Shown here: positions 18,252 to 27,044 of the stretch, in pieces
Position numbering within the stretch: position 1 is the first letter of the stretch
Layout: every line of letters starts with the position of its first letter
DNA from: CAWIMX01 sp963837345
GTDB lineage: Bacteria > Acidobacteriota > Vicinamibacteria > Vicinamibacterales > CAVVIG01
Assembly (NCBI GenBank): GCA_963837345.1
Contig: CAWIMX010000001.1
Coordinates: 1,426,001-1,490,000, forward strand
Direction: 5' to 3'
Length of the DNA: 64,000 bases
Notes under the pieces: model-generated
Seen by the model: the letters and a program-made list of their open reading frames with translations, nothing else
What the model was told of the DNA's origin: nothing
Database searches by the model: none
Program-made: the position numbers and the translations under genes

Positions 18252-19895
18252 TCAGTGAATACTCGACGAAACGGGAAGCGGTTGTGGTGGTAGAGGAAGT
18301 TCGATGGCCAGATGACGGGCGGCCGTTCCGATCTCGAGCTCGACCGGCGCGCCGGCCCGCGCGCCGCCCCGGTGCACGCGGACAACGCCTCCCGGCACTT
18401 CCGGCGACGGCGTCGTCACCGTCACCCGGCCGGCCTCCGTCTTGAACTGCACGGCCCGACGCCAGCGGAACCACCGGACGGCCTGACCCGCCGTCGTGAA
18501 CCAGACCCGATGGCCGCTCGCGATCTCGTCGAGCAGACGGCGATAGTGACGGCCCCACAGGCGTTCCGGTGCCAGGCTTCGCCCGTGCCAGTTGACGACG
18601 ATGGTCCCTCCGCGCGCCTGCGCGTTTTCGATGATGGGTCTCCACCGTTCCGCCGCCTGCGCCGCATCCAGACCAAGACGCCCGGGGGACAGAAGCGCGG
18701 AGTCCATGATGGACAGCGGCAGCTCCATCAGGTCGTTCGTGCCGTCGAGCCGGAACACCTGAGAGGTTCCCGCCCGATAGCCGACGGCGTCGTTGTAGCC
18801 CCACGTCGAGTCGTAGGCGAAGCCGGCCTCTTCGAGGCGCCGCCCGGAGCTGCTGTCGAAGTAGAGCCAGTGCATCCGGACGCCGGCGGTTGCGCGGCCC
18901 GTCACGGTCGTCAGCTCCGTCAGTTCGCGGCGGCCCGCGTCGGCGTCGAGCCAGGCATCGATGCCGTGCACGGCGAGCTCCACGCCCCGTCCAGCCGCCT
19001 CGAGGGCTTCGTGGCGAATCTCGCTGATCTGATAGCGGACGGCGCGCGTCGCATCGACCCGGCCATCGGGCGCTCGTCCGGCACGGCCGCTGAACGGCAC
19101 GAGAAAGAACGTCGACCGGTCGCCGTTTTCGACGCGCGAGTAGTCCTCGAAGGGCTGCCAGAAGTCCCGCGCCAGGCCGGAGAAGATCAGCGGCAGGGAC
19201 AGGGCGGCCGAAACGTTCCGCGCCGCCTCGCCGGCGGTCCGGCGGCCGTTTGCCAGATCGCGCACGCTGCCGAGCGTGGCGCGGCCGAGAAAGCCCGCGA
19301 GCGTGTGGTCGGCCTTGTGCCGGGCAATGCCGAAGAAGTCGACGTCGTGCGTGAGACAGCAGGTGAAGTCGAATCCACGCGGCCGCGGCGGCACCTCGAC
19401 GAACGACACGTTGCCCTGCACGAGCAGATGGCGCAGCAGATCGATGTGCACGTCGAGGGCGGGCACTGCCGCCTGCTCGATCGGCTGCCCCGTCGTCAGG
19501 AGGAACGCCACTTCGTCGAACAGGTCGTAGCCCACCTGCCAGACCACGCGTCCGCCCATGGCCACGCGGCAGTCGACCGCCCGCTCGCCGGGCCCGACCA
19601 CCGTCGTCCCGTGCTCGCGCGGAAATGTCGCGAGCGGCCCGTAGATCGGCAGTTCCACGTCTCCCCAGAACGTTGTCGTGGCGCCGCGACCGGGCTCCTG
19701 ACGTGAATGCGGCGCCTTCGGAGAGCCCGTGTAGGACACGATGAGCGCCGCATCGAGGTGATCGATTCGCCCCCCGACGGCGACAATCGCGCCGTACTTC
19801 CGTCCCGGCACGGCCCGCTCCCACGGCGTCTTGAACAGCTCGAAGAACTCCGCGACGATGCGCGGGTCTGCGGTGTCGGCCTGCACGCCAATCAT
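18252..19895 (-). CDS. Polysaccharide deacetylase-like protein (NodB fold, large)
   Basis: 547 residues from the ATG at 19895, 19 bases behind the upstream aminotransferase gene; an earlier start would overlap that gene. CCLTHDVDFFG (about residue 195-205) has the T-H-D-V-D metal/catalytic motif of NodB-like enzymes, VNWHGRS and MHWLYFDSSSGRRLEEAGFAYDSTWG match the DUF7033/WbmS-like deacetylases seen between sugar aminotransferases. The N-terminal ~170 residues are a separate all-beta or alpha/beta region and the C-terminal ~110 a beta-rich region. No signal peptide. It may deacetylate a nucleotide-linked or lipid-linked amino-sugar in the cytoplasm. It sits between the two DegT genes, suggesting a shared pathway. 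Confidence 0.72.
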   Translation of the reverse strand: MIGVQADTADPRIVAEFFELFKTPWERAVPGRKYGAIVAVGGRIDHLDAALIVSYTGSPKAPHSRQEPGRGATTTFWGDVELPIYGPLATFPREHGTTVVGPGERAVDCRVAMGGRVVWQVGYDLFDEVAFLLTTGQPIEQAAVPALDVHIDLLRHLLVQGNVSFVEVPPRPRGFDFTCCLTHDVDFFGIARHKADHTLAGFLGRATLGSVRDLANGRRTAGEAARNVSAALSLPLIFSGLARDFWQPFEDYSRVENGDRSTFFLVPFSGRAGRAPDGRVDATRAVRYQISEIRHEALEAAGRGVELAVHGIDAWLDADAGRRELTELTTVTGRATAGVRMHWLYFDSSSGRRLEEAGFAYDSTWGYNDAVGYRAGTSQVFRLDGTNDLMELPLSIMDSALLSPGRLGLDAAQAAERWRPIIENAQARGGTIVVNWHGRSLAPERLWGRHYRRLLDEIASGHRVWFTTAGQAVRWFRWRRAVQFKTEAGRVTVTTPSPEVPGGVVRVHRGGARAGAPVELEIGTAARHLAIELPLPPQPLPVSSSIH

Positions 19896-19914
19896 GTGGC
19901 TGGTGTCCGCTCTC

Positions 19915-21090
19915 TTATCTCGTCGGCCCTGAGGCGGCCGACGCCGCCAGCGAGGTCGCGTCGTCGGCGACGAGCTCACGAATGGCGTCGACGACGTACT
20001 GGGCCTGCGCGTCGGAAACGTCGGGATGCACGGGAATCGCGAGCGTTTCGTTGGCGGCCGCTTCGCTCGCCGGGAAGGCGCCGCTGCGGTGCCCCAGATA
20101 GCTGAAGCACTGCTGCAGGTGCATCGGCACGGGGTAGTAGACCTCGCTTCCGATACCCCGCTCGCGGAGTCCCTCCTGCAGACGATCGCGACGGGCTACT
20201 CGAATGACGTACTGATTGAAGATGTGGCGGTTCGCCACGACCCGCGGCAGGACGAGGCGTGCCTGCTGGCCCGCGCCCGTCGTGAGACCGGCCTGGTCGA
20301 ACAGCCGGTCGTAGCGCGCGGCGTTCCGCTGGCGCGCCGCCGTCCAGTCGTCCAGGTGGGGCAGTTTCGCCAGGACGATCGCGGCCTGGAGCGCGTCGAG
20401 GCGGAAGTTCCCGCCGACGACCTGGTGATGGTATTTCGGACGGGCGCCGTGTCCCCGCAGCACGCGCAGCCGATCGGCGCGCTGGGGATCGGCCGTCGTG
20501 ATCATGCCGGCGTCACCGGCGGCGCCGAGGTTCTTCGACGGGAAGAACGAGAAGCATCCGTAGTGGCCGACCGAACCGGCGCGGCGCCCTCGATATTCGG
20601 CGCCGATCGCCTGCGCCGCGTCTTCGATCACCACGAGACGATGCGCGCCGGCGATCTCCATCACCGCGTCCATGTCGAGCATCTGGCCGTAGAGGTGAAC
20701 AGGAATGATGGCGCGGGTCCGGTCCGTGATCTTCGCGGGGAGCTGCCCGACGTCGAGGTTGCACGTGGCCGGATCGATGTCGACGAACACCGGCGTCGCG
20801 CCGAGGCGGGCGACGGCTCCTGCCGTGGCGAAAAAGGTGTACGGCGACGTGATGACTTCGTCACCCGGCCCGATACCTTCGGCCATCAGGCACATCAGCA
20901 GGGCGTCGCTCCCTGACGAGACGCCCACGCCAAATGGGCACCCGCAGTACTCGGCGATCGCCCGTTCGCAGGCGTCGACCCGGGGCCCGAGGATGAAATG
21001 CTGCGACAGCATCACCTCGGCGATCGCCGCGTCGATCTCGGCCTTGATCGTCTCGTATTGCGCTTTGAGGTCCAGCAGCGGGACGTGCAT
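19915..21090 (-). CDS. DegT/DnrJ/EryC1 sugar aminotransferase (second)
   Basis: 391 residues from the ATG at 21090 (MHVPLLDLKAQYE), the standard start of the family; upstream codons in frame are unlike it. SSGSDAL (residues 58-64), Asp157 in IEDAAQ and the PLP Lys186 in FFPSKNLGA are all present. It shares its fold and most motifs with the first aminotransferase but is only moderately similar, so this is an old pair with separate substrates, not a fresh duplication. Its subgroup (FILGPRV, TFFATAGAVARLGATPVFVDID) resembles WecE/WbpE/PglE-type enzymes acting on UDP- or dTDP-keto sugars. Confidence 0.92.
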   Translation of the reverse strand: MHVPLLDLKAQYETIKAEIDAAIAEVMLSQHFILGPRVDACERAIAEYCGCPFGVGVSSGSDALLMCLMAEGIGPGDEVITSPYTFFATAGAVARLGATPVFVDIDPATCNLDVGQLPAKITDRTRAIIPVHLYGQMLDMDAVMEIAGAHRLVVIEDAAQAIGAEYRGRRAGSVGHYGCFSFFPSKNLGAAGDAGMITTADPQRADRLRVLRGHGARPKYHHQVVGGNFRLDALQAAIVLAKLPHLDDWTAARQRNAARYDRLFDQAGLTTGAGQQARLVLPRVVANRHIFNQYVIRVARRDRLQEGLRERGIGSEVYYPVPMHLQQCFSYLGHRSGAFPASEAAANETLAIPVHPDVSDAQAQYVVDAIRELVADDATSLAASAASGPTR

Positions 21091-21164
21091 GACAGTCTGT
21101 CGGTTGAGGGACGGCGTTGACGGAACCGGAAGGGCGGCGATCCGATGGACGGTCGCCGGCGCGC

Positions 21165-21860
21165 CTACCACTCTTCGATGCGAATTCTCTCCCGCGGGGC
21201 GCCGAGCTCGTTCAGGAGGCGCGTCGTGTCATCGACGAGCGCCTTGGGGCCGCAGATGAAACAGAGATTCTGCGGGTCGCGGGCGATCGGCTGCAGCTCC
21301 GCGGGGCCGATCCGTCCGAGCAGTCCGCGCCACCGCCCGTTTCCCGTCGAGCGGGTGACGGTCTGCCGCAGGCGAATCCGCCCGTCATGCGCCAGCTGGG
21401 CGAGCTCGTCGTGGTAGGCGAATTCCTCGGGCGTGCGCGCGCTGTACAGCACCGAGATTTCACGATCGGGCAGCTCGAGCGCCCGGCGCAGCATCGCGCG
21501 CAGCGGCGCGATGCCGGTGCCGCCCGCGATGAATGTGAACCGCTGCTGATTCGGGTTGGTCGGAAACGTGAACCGGCCAACCGGCCCTTCCACGTCCAGC
21601 GTCGCGCCGGGGTCGAGCCTCAGGGAGTGGTGCGTGGCCGTCGCGGACCGTTCGACGCCGACCAGCAGCTCGAGACGCCGCTCGCGTCTGGCATCGTCGG
21701 GTGATCCGGCGATCGAGTACGGCCGCCGTTTCGCGTCCCCGTGCATGCCGACCAGCACGGCCTGACCGGCCTCGTACGGGAAGTCGTGGTCGCCGAGATC
21801 CAGGCGGACGATGCACGCCCGCGGGGTCGCGGGCTGCACGTCGACGATCGGGAGCGTCAT
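21165..21860 (-). CDS. Ferredoxin-NADP reductase-like flavoprotein, no Fe-S domain
   Basis: 231 residues from the ATG at 21860. The FAD domain has RRPYSIAGSP (RxYS, residues 46-49) and the NAD(P) domain GGTGIAPL (113-120) and FICGPK near 205, ending in ERIRIEEW. This is the FNR/phthalate-dioxygenase-reductase core, but there is no plant-type [2Fe-2S] domain at either end, so it needs a separate electron acceptor. Such reductases in sugar loci can feed deoxygenases, desaturases or oxygenases acting on the sugar; no obvious Fe-S partner is in the window. It stands between the Gfo/Idh gene and the aminotransferase in the same orientation. Confidence 0.85.
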   Translation of the reverse strand: MTLPIVDVQPATPRACIVRLDLGDHDFPYEAGQAVLVGMHGDAKRRPYSIAGSPDDARRERRLELLVGVERSATATHHSLRLDPGATLDVEGPVGRFTFPTNPNQQRFTFIAGGTGIAPLRAMLRRALELPDREISVLYSARTPEEFAYHDELAQLAHDGRIRLRQTVTRSTGNGRWRGLLGRIGPAELQPIARDPQNLCFICGPKALVDDTTRLLNELGAPRERIRIEEW

Positions 21861-21887
21861 GACCACGGTTGATCGATTCTGAAAGCC

Positions 21888-22988
21888 CTACAGTGTGATG
21901 AGCTTCCCGCGCGACCGCAACGACTCGTCGGCGGCCTCGAGCAGGCGCACGACGCGCAGCCCCGCCACGCCGTCGTTGACCGGCGTCTTGTCGTGGAGCA
22001 CGCAGTCGCTGAAGTAGCCGAGCTCGACTTTGAGCGCCTCGGTCTGCTCGACCTTCGGCGCCCAGACGTCGCCGGTCCGGTAGCTCACCAGCAGGTCGTA
22101 GACACCCTCGCCGTTGGTGATGTTCACGCCCTTGTCGTAGATCTTGATCTTCTCGTCGGCCTCGAGATCGTTCCACACCAGCATCTTGTCGCGGCCGCCG
22201 ATGAGCGTGGTCCGCACCTTCACCGGCGACAGCCAGTTCACGTTGATGTGGGCCACGATGTTCCTGGGGAAATAGACGGTGATGAACGCCATGTCGGCAT
22301 GGCCGTTCAAGTGGCGGGCGCCGGTCGCGACGACAGCCTCCGCTCTGTCCGTGATGATGTAGTCCATGATCGAAAAATCATGGGGCGCCAGGTCCCACAC
22401 CACGCTCACGTCGTGCTGGAAGAGGCCCAGGTTCACGCGAGTCGAGTCGAAGTAGTAGAGCGGCCCCAGCGTGCCGGCGTCGACCACTTCCCGAATCTTC
22501 CGCACCGCGCCGCTGAAGAGGAAGGTGTGGTCCACCATGATCTTCAGGTTCTTGCGGTCGGCCAGCTCGATGAGCTCCTCGGCCTGGCGGGAGTTCGACG
22601 TGAACGGCTTTTCGACGAAGACGTGCTTGCCGTGCTCGAGGGCCGCCTTGGCCAGCTCGTAGTGCGTCCAGACCGGCGTGATGACGGCGACGGCGTCGAT
22701 GTCGGCGGAGGTCAGGATCTCGGTGTAGTCGGTGGTGAGCGGCACGCCGGGATGCGCGCGCTGCACGCGCCGCAGGGCATCCTGGCTCTTGTCGCAGACC
22801 GCGACCACTTCGCAGGTCTCGAGGTTCTGCAGGTTGCGGACGATGTTCGGTCCCCAGTAGCCGTAGCCAATCACGCCGACGCGCAGCACCTTGTCGCGCG
22901 CCTGGGCGCCGCGGGTGTCGAACCAGCCGAACTTCTTCGGTTGTTGACGCTGGATTTCGGCGTCGAGAACCGTCTCGTTATTCATCAT
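21888..22988 (-). CDS. Gfo/Idh/MocA-family sugar-nucleotide dehydrogenase
   Basis: 366 residues from the ATG at 22988, overlapping the acyltransferase stop. Residues 41-46 are the NAD(P) motif GYGYWG, 126-128 the conserved EKP, and the downstream YFDSTRVNLGLFQHDVSVVWDLAPHDFS matches WlbA/WbpB-like enzymes that oxidise C3 of UDP-N-acetylglucosaminuronate or act on related keto sugars. It would supply the keto sugar for one DegT aminotransferase, and the hexapeptide acyltransferase would then acetylate the new amine. That three-step series (dehydrogenase, aminotransferase, LbH acetyltransferase) is known from di-N-acetylated uronic acids; its use here is inference. Confidence 0.9.
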   Translation of the reverse strand: MMNNETVLDAEIQRQQPKKFGWFDTRGAQARDKVLRVGVIGYGYWGPNIVRNLQNLETCEVVAVCDKSQDALRRVQRAHPGVPLTTDYTEILTSADIDAVAVITPVWTHYELAKAALEHGKHVFVEKPFTSNSRQAEELIELADRKNLKIMVDHTFLFSGAVRKIREVVDAGTLGPLYYFDSTRVNLGLFQHDVSVVWDLAPHDFSIMDYIITDRAEAVVATGARHLNGHADMAFITVYFPRNIVAHINVNWLSPVKVRTTLIGGRDKMLVWNDLEADEKIKIYDKGVNITNGEGVYDLLVSYRTGDVWAPKVEQTEALKVELGYFSDCVLHDKTPVNDGVAGLRVVRLLEAADESLRSRGKLITL

Positions 22989-23508
22989 TCCCCGTTCCAG
23001 GTTCCTGATCGATGCGGCGAAGGACCTTCGCCGGGTTGCCCGCGACAATCACGCCGGCCGGCACGTCGCGCGTCACCACGCTGCCCGCCCCGACAATGGC
23101 GCGCTCGCCGATTTCGACGTTGGCCAGAATGGTCGCGCCCGAGCCAATCGAGGCGCCCTTCCGGACCAGCGTCTTCTCGACGATCCAGTCCTCTTCGGTC
23201 TGGAGCGCGCCGGCGGCGGCCGTGGCGCGCGGGTACGTGTCGTTCACGAACGTGACGCCGTGCCCGACGAACACTTCGTCCTCGATGGTCACGCCTTCGC
23301 AGATGAAGGTGTGGCTCGAAATCTTGCAGCGGCGGCCCACCGACGCCTTCTTCTGAATCTCCACGAAGGCGCCGATCTTGGTCTCGTCGCCGATCGTGCA
23401 GCCATACAGGTTGATGAACCGCGACAGCTTCACGTCGCGTCCCAGCTTCACGTCGGGCGCGACGGCGAGGAATTCGTCGAGCGACACGCCGTCCTCGAGG
23501 CCAGCCAT
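22978..23508 (-). CDS. Left-handed beta-helix (hexapeptide) sugar acyltransferase
   Basis: 176 residues from the ATG at 23508; a GTG at 23520 would overlap the stop of the sugar transferase. The chain is a run of hexapeptide repeats (IGDETKIGAFVEIQ, VGRRCKISSHTFICEGVTIEDEVFVGHGVTFVND, IGSGATILANVEIGERAIVGAGSVVTRDVP) ending in VIVAGNPAKVLRR, the standard end of NeuD/WlbB-type acetyltransferases. His in GHGVTF is the likely catalytic base. Such proteins work as trimers in the cytoplasm and put an acetyl group on an amino-sugar nucleotide. Confidence 0.88.
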   Translation of the reverse strand: MAGLEDGVSLDEFLAVAPDVKLGRDVKLSRFINLYGCTIGDETKIGAFVEIQKKASVGRRCKISSHTFICEGVTIEDEVFVGHGVTFVNDTYPRATAAAGALQTEEDWIVEKTLVRKGASIGSGATILANVEIGERAIVGAGSVVTRDVPAGVIVAGNPAKVLRRIDQEPGTGNDE

Positions 23509-23513
23509 CAACG

Positions 23514-24653
23514 TCAGCACGCGCCCTTGCCGGCGATCACCGCGCGCGGCGTGGCAAGCAGAATCTTGCAGTCGGTCCACAGCGACTGCTGCTTCGCATA
23601 CCGGAGATCGAGCCGCACCATGTCGTCGAAGGTCGTGCGGCTGCGGCCGGTGACCTGCCAGAGGCCCGTGACGCCGGGCTTCGCGTCGAGCACCCGGCGC
23701 GTGTGCCAGCGCTTGTACTGGTCGACCTCGTACGGGATCGGCGGCCGGGGCCCCACGAGCGACATGTCGCCCCGGAGCACGTTCAGGAGCTGCGGCAGCT
23801 CGTCGAGACTCGTCTTGCGCAGAATGCGCCCGATGGCGGTGACCCGTGGGTCGTTGGCGATCTTGAACGGGGCGTTCTGCGACGAGCCTTCCTGCGCGGC
23901 CGATTGAATGAACTGCGAGACGTACGCCTGATGAATGGCGTGATCGCTGTTCGCGTGCATCGTCCGAAACTTGAGCATCGTGAACGGCTTCGCGTCGTGG
24001 CCGACTCGCGTCTGCCGGAAGAACACCGGGCCGCGCGATTTGAGTTTGATCAGCGCCGCGATCGCCAGAAACAGCGGAGCCAGGCACACCAGCAGGATCG
24101 AGCTGCCGAGGACGTCCAAGCCGCGCTTCGCGAGATCTCCGAGCGTCGTCGGTCGGTCGACCGACGGCAGAGGCGCCACGGGGGCGTCGGCGACGACCTT
24201 CGCGGTGTGCAGGCCCGCATACACCTGAAACCGGATCGACAGCCGCCGGCTCGACGCCTCGTCGAGCCGCCGCGCGATCTGCCGGCGCAGACGCGACTCG
24301 ATTTCTGCCGTCATCCGTCCGTCGACGGTCCGGGTTTCGGTGAGGATGACGCCGACGACCGCGCCCGGCTCGATCCAGCCGACGACGTCGGCCTCGCGGG
24401 TGACGTTGGCCAGCGTGTCGAACGTGAGGTTCCAGATGATCTGCGAGGTGTCGTGGCCAGGCGCCTCGTACGCCACGAGCATGAGCACCAGAGGCTGCTC
24501 CGAACGGTCGGTGCGTTTGCGCTCGCGCGCCAGCACCGAGGCGAACAACCGATCGTCGAGCACGTATCGTCGCGTCGGCGTCTTTGCCGACGGCGCCGGG
24601 CCTGCCGGCACGTGAGCCGGCTCTTTCACACCACGCTGAATGGGGGCAAACAT
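23514..24653 (-). CDS. Polyprenyl-phosphate sugar-1-phosphate transferase with GGDEF-like N-domain
   Basis: 379 residues from the ATG at 24653, 17 bases after the small upstream gene. Residues ~30-155 resemble a degenerate GGDEF-like or sensor domain (LARERKRTDRSEQPLVLMLV, READVVGWIEPGAVVGVIL) with no GGDEF motif. After a linker, TLGDLAKRGLDVLGSSILLV (from ~170) starts the bacterial sugar transferase domain, with one membrane helix (181-202), KFRTM at 228-232, KTSLDELPQLLNVLRGDMSLVGPRPP and KPGVTGLWQVTGRS. This enzyme moves a sugar-1-phosphate to undecaprenyl phosphate and so starts repeat-unit assembly. The N-terminal domain is shared with the preceding gene. Confidence 0.9.
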   Translation of the reverse strand: MFAPIQRGVKEPAHVPAGPAPSAKTPTRRYVLDDRLFASVLARERKRTDRSEQPLVLMLVAYEAPGHDTSQIIWNLTFDTLANVTREADVVGWIEPGAVVGVILTETRTVDGRMTAEIESRLRRQIARRLDEASSRRLSIRFQVYAGLHTAKVVADAPVAPLPSVDRPTTLGDLAKRGLDVLGSSILLVCLAPLFLAIAALIKLKSRGPVFFRQTRVGHDAKPFTMLKFRTMHANSDHAIHQAYVSQFIQSAAQEGSSQNAPFKIANDPRVTAIGRILRKTSLDELPQLLNVLRGDMSLVGPRPPIPYEVDQYKRWHTRRVLDAKPGVTGLWQVTGRSRTTFDDMVRLDLRYAKQQSLWTDCKILLATPRAVIAGKGAC

Positions 24654-24670
24654 CGCTCGCTCGTTCTTGT

Positions 24671-25162
24671 CTAGGATTGGAGCCTGCCCGATGGAGGCAG
24701 CTCGTAGACCCGCACCAGAAGCCGGGCCGCTGTGTCTCGGGGGAACCCCTCCTGCAGGGCCCGTCCCACCCGCTCTCTCACCAGGCCGGAGACGTCGGTG
24801 CCGTTCGACTCGCCCAGCTGCGTGAGAACGGCTCCGGCCACGCGCCCATCGTGATACCAGCCGAGATAGTCGGTTTCGCGCAGGCACGGCCAGACCAGCG
24901 CAAACAGTTTCGTTGCCACTCGTGGATCGAACGTCGCTCCGCCGCCAGTCCGCCCGTCCCATTCGATCAGCATCAGCAGGAACGATCGGCTCGATCGCTC
25001 GGCGCGCTTTCGCTCGAGCGCCAGAAAATATCGGAACGCCTCTTCGCTGTAGACCTGGTGCCGCTGGCTCTCCGGGGCCAGGCCCAGCACGGGCAGATCG
25101 CTCGTTTTCGGTTCGCGCACCCGAGGCTCGCCACTTGTCTGTAGTTGTCGTTTTGCAGCCAT
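24671..25162 (-). CDS. Stand-alone GGDEF-like domain protein
   Basis: 163 residues from the ATG at 25162; starts at 25243 and 25258 are also open. The segment FRYFLALERKRAERSSRSFLL, then CLRETDYLGWYHDGRVAGAVLTQL and VRERVGRAL, lines up with the N-terminal domain of the next gene's sugar transferase. The alternation of helices and strands fits a degenerate GGDEF/adenylate-cyclase-like fold, but no GGDEF or EAL motif is present, so it should not make c-di-GMP. It may bind a nucleotide or pair with the N-domain of the sugar transferase. It lies between exosortase and the transferase in one operon. No firm function can be given. Confidence 0.7.
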   Translation of the reverse strand: MAAKRQLQTSGEPRVREPKTSDLPVLGLAPESQRHQVYSEEAFRYFLALERKRAERSSRSFLLMLIEWDGRTGGGATFDPRVATKLFALVWPCLRETDYLGWYHDGRVAGAVLTQLGESNGTDVSGLVRERVGRALQEGFPRDTAARLLVRVYELPPSGRLQS

Positions 25163-25361
25163 TTCAGACGGTCGTGATGCCCGGCTCCAGTGCAAATGGA
25201 TCGCCAGCGGGGCAGGGCGTGCGGCGGCTGTTACAGCGCTCATAAATGGCTGAAACAAAATGAGTTATTGTTGATAACGACGCCACAACGAAAGCCTGAT
25301 GCGGCGGCCGGCGGCACAGAGTCACGCCGCCCGCGATGAAAAGTCAGCCAGATCGCTGAAA

Positions 25362-26945
25362 TCATGAGGAGTGGCTGGCCAGCCGGTCGCGCAGCAGGGG
25401 CAGCGCGGAGCTCACGAAACCGATGACGCTCCGCCGGTCGGTCTCACACGACCCGCCCGACGAGCAGCTCCACGCGACCATGATCACGGCGCCGTTGGTC
25501 CGGCCCCGTGTCAGGGCGTCCCAGAGCGTGTAGCCCTTGGCCAGGTAGATGTTCCGCACGATTCGACCGTTGATGTCGTACCAGTAGAGAACGCCTCGCG
25601 ACGTCTGCCCCTGCTGGCGCTCCACCTGATTCACGTCGACGACGCCGGTAGGCAGCGTGACGGTGACGGGCGAGGCCACGCGGTCGAGCGCGGCACTGGC
25701 TTCGCCCGTCAGTTCCTTGCCGTCGCGCTGCTGGCGGTAGTAGCCGACATAGACTTGGGCGCGGGCGCCCTGAGGGTTGCGATAGCCGCGTACGAGCTCC
25801 GCGTCGGCGCCCTCGAACCGGCGCTCGCCGGCCTCGGTCGGATACGCCTGCACGAGGTCATCGTCGAGGGCCGGAAATCGCGACGGCGCGGGCAGCGCGG
25901 CGTCCGCCGTCCACTCGTCAATCTGGCGCGGGAGCGAGTCGAGCGACGCGGCCAGCCGCACCTCCGAGGGGCGGAAGAGGAGCTGAGAGCAGCCGACGAC
26001 GGCCAGGATCCCGACGACGCTCCACTCCAGCCACGGCCGCCGCGAACGCGCCGCGACGCGGCCGCTCCCGCGTCCGCCAGCCTTCGGGTTGGAGCTTCCG
26101 ATGCGCGACAGGCCGGAGAGGCAGGCGCCAATCACCGCATATCCCACGAGCGAGACCGCGAGGCCCTCCATGAGATGCATGGCGCCAAGCGTGCCGTTGC
26201 CCAGACCGTGGTACGCCAGCCATCCGACGAGCGCGATGCGGATGCCGTTGCTCAGGTACGCGACGGCGATCGCAATGCCGACGAGCGCGACGCGCCGCCA
26301 GACGCCCCGAAGAAACAGATAGGACGCGGGCAGCGCCATCGCGGCAAACGTGATGAGCTGGTTCACCCCGCTGCATTCCTGGAGAACCTGGAGTGTGACG
26401 TTCGGCAGGACGATGAAGGTCGTGTCGCGAAGGGCGGGGACTCGGGTCGCGTGCAGGAACGACACGGCGAGGCTTGCCGACAGAATCCGGCTCGGCCCCT
26501 GAACGAGCGCCACCGGATAGTTCCAGACCGGCACCATGAGCAGCAGGTACACGATGGGAAACCAGATCAGGCGGCCGAGCCCGAAGCCCCCGAACAGGAG
26601 CACCAGCCCCGCCAGGACCACGACGAACGACGTCTCCTGCACGGTGACCAGCGCGCCGAGACGGCCGACGACGAGCAGACCGATCCCGACCAGCGTGCAT
26701 GAAACCCCCGACCAGTAAGCCGGACGCAGCGCAATGGCGCGCAATTCCGGCCACCTGCTCCACGCGATGTAGCCGCTGATCAGCGGGACGGCGAAGCCGA
26801 ACGAGTACAGCGGGCTGCTGGCCCAGTGCCGGGGGAGGGCCGCCAGGGGCTCGGCATAGCAGAGCGCGAGCGCGGCCGCCGCCAGCCCGAGGAGGACCGT
26901 CGGCGGTCTCGGCGGGACGTCCGTGGTGGCTTGGGTTGTATCCAT
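25362..26945 (-). CDS. Exosortase fused to an EpsI domain
   Basis: 527 residues from the ATG at 26945 (a GTG at 26978 is also open). About eight membrane helices in the first 300 residues hold the exosortase catalytic set: Cys191 in ECSGVNQ, Arg236 in NGIRIAL and His257 in GAMHLMEG. From about residue 320 an EpsI domain follows (QIDEWTAD, LVRGYRNPQGARAQVYVGYYRQQRDGKEL, WYDINGRIVRN). Exosortases cut PEP-CTERM-type sorting signals at the membrane and are tied to exopolysaccharide loci; EpsI is often separate but fused in several lineages. No PEP-CTERM protein is seen in the window. It is the first gene of the long minus-strand operon. Confidence 0.93.
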   Translation of the reverse strand: MDTTQATTDVPPRPPTVLLGLAAAALALCYAEPLAALPRHWASSPLYSFGFAVPLISGYIAWSRWPELRAIALRPAYWSGVSCTLVGIGLLVVGRLGALVTVQETSFVVVLAGLVLLFGGFGLGRLIWFPIVYLLLMVPVWNYPVALVQGPSRILSASLAVSFLHATRVPALRDTTFIVLPNVTLQVLQECSGVNQLITFAAMALPASYLFLRGVWRRVALVGIAIAVAYLSNGIRIALVGWLAYHGLGNGTLGAMHLMEGLAVSLVGYAVIGACLSGLSRIGSSNPKAGGRGSGRVAARSRRPWLEWSVVGILAVVGCSQLLFRPSEVRLAASLDSLPRQIDEWTADAALPAPSRFPALDDDLVQAYPTEAGERRFEGADAELVRGYRNPQGARAQVYVGYYRQQRDGKELTGEASAALDRVASPVTVTLPTGVVDVNQVERQQGQTSRGVLYWYDINGRIVRNIYLAKGYTLWDALTRGRTNGAVIMVAWSCSSGGSCETDRRSVIGFVSSALPLLRDRLASHSS

Positions 26946-27044
26946 GCGATCGCGGCACAGCTTCGCCCTCTCACTCACAGGGCGAGGCGGAGTTCGTCGG
27001 GAAAGCGATGCGCGCGGTGGTCTGCGCGCCTGGACGTCGGAACA

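Noticed and set aside
19915..21171. Recent tandem duplication of aminotransferase genes
   Set aside because: The two DegT proteins share motifs but differ across most positions, so they are old, separate subgroups.
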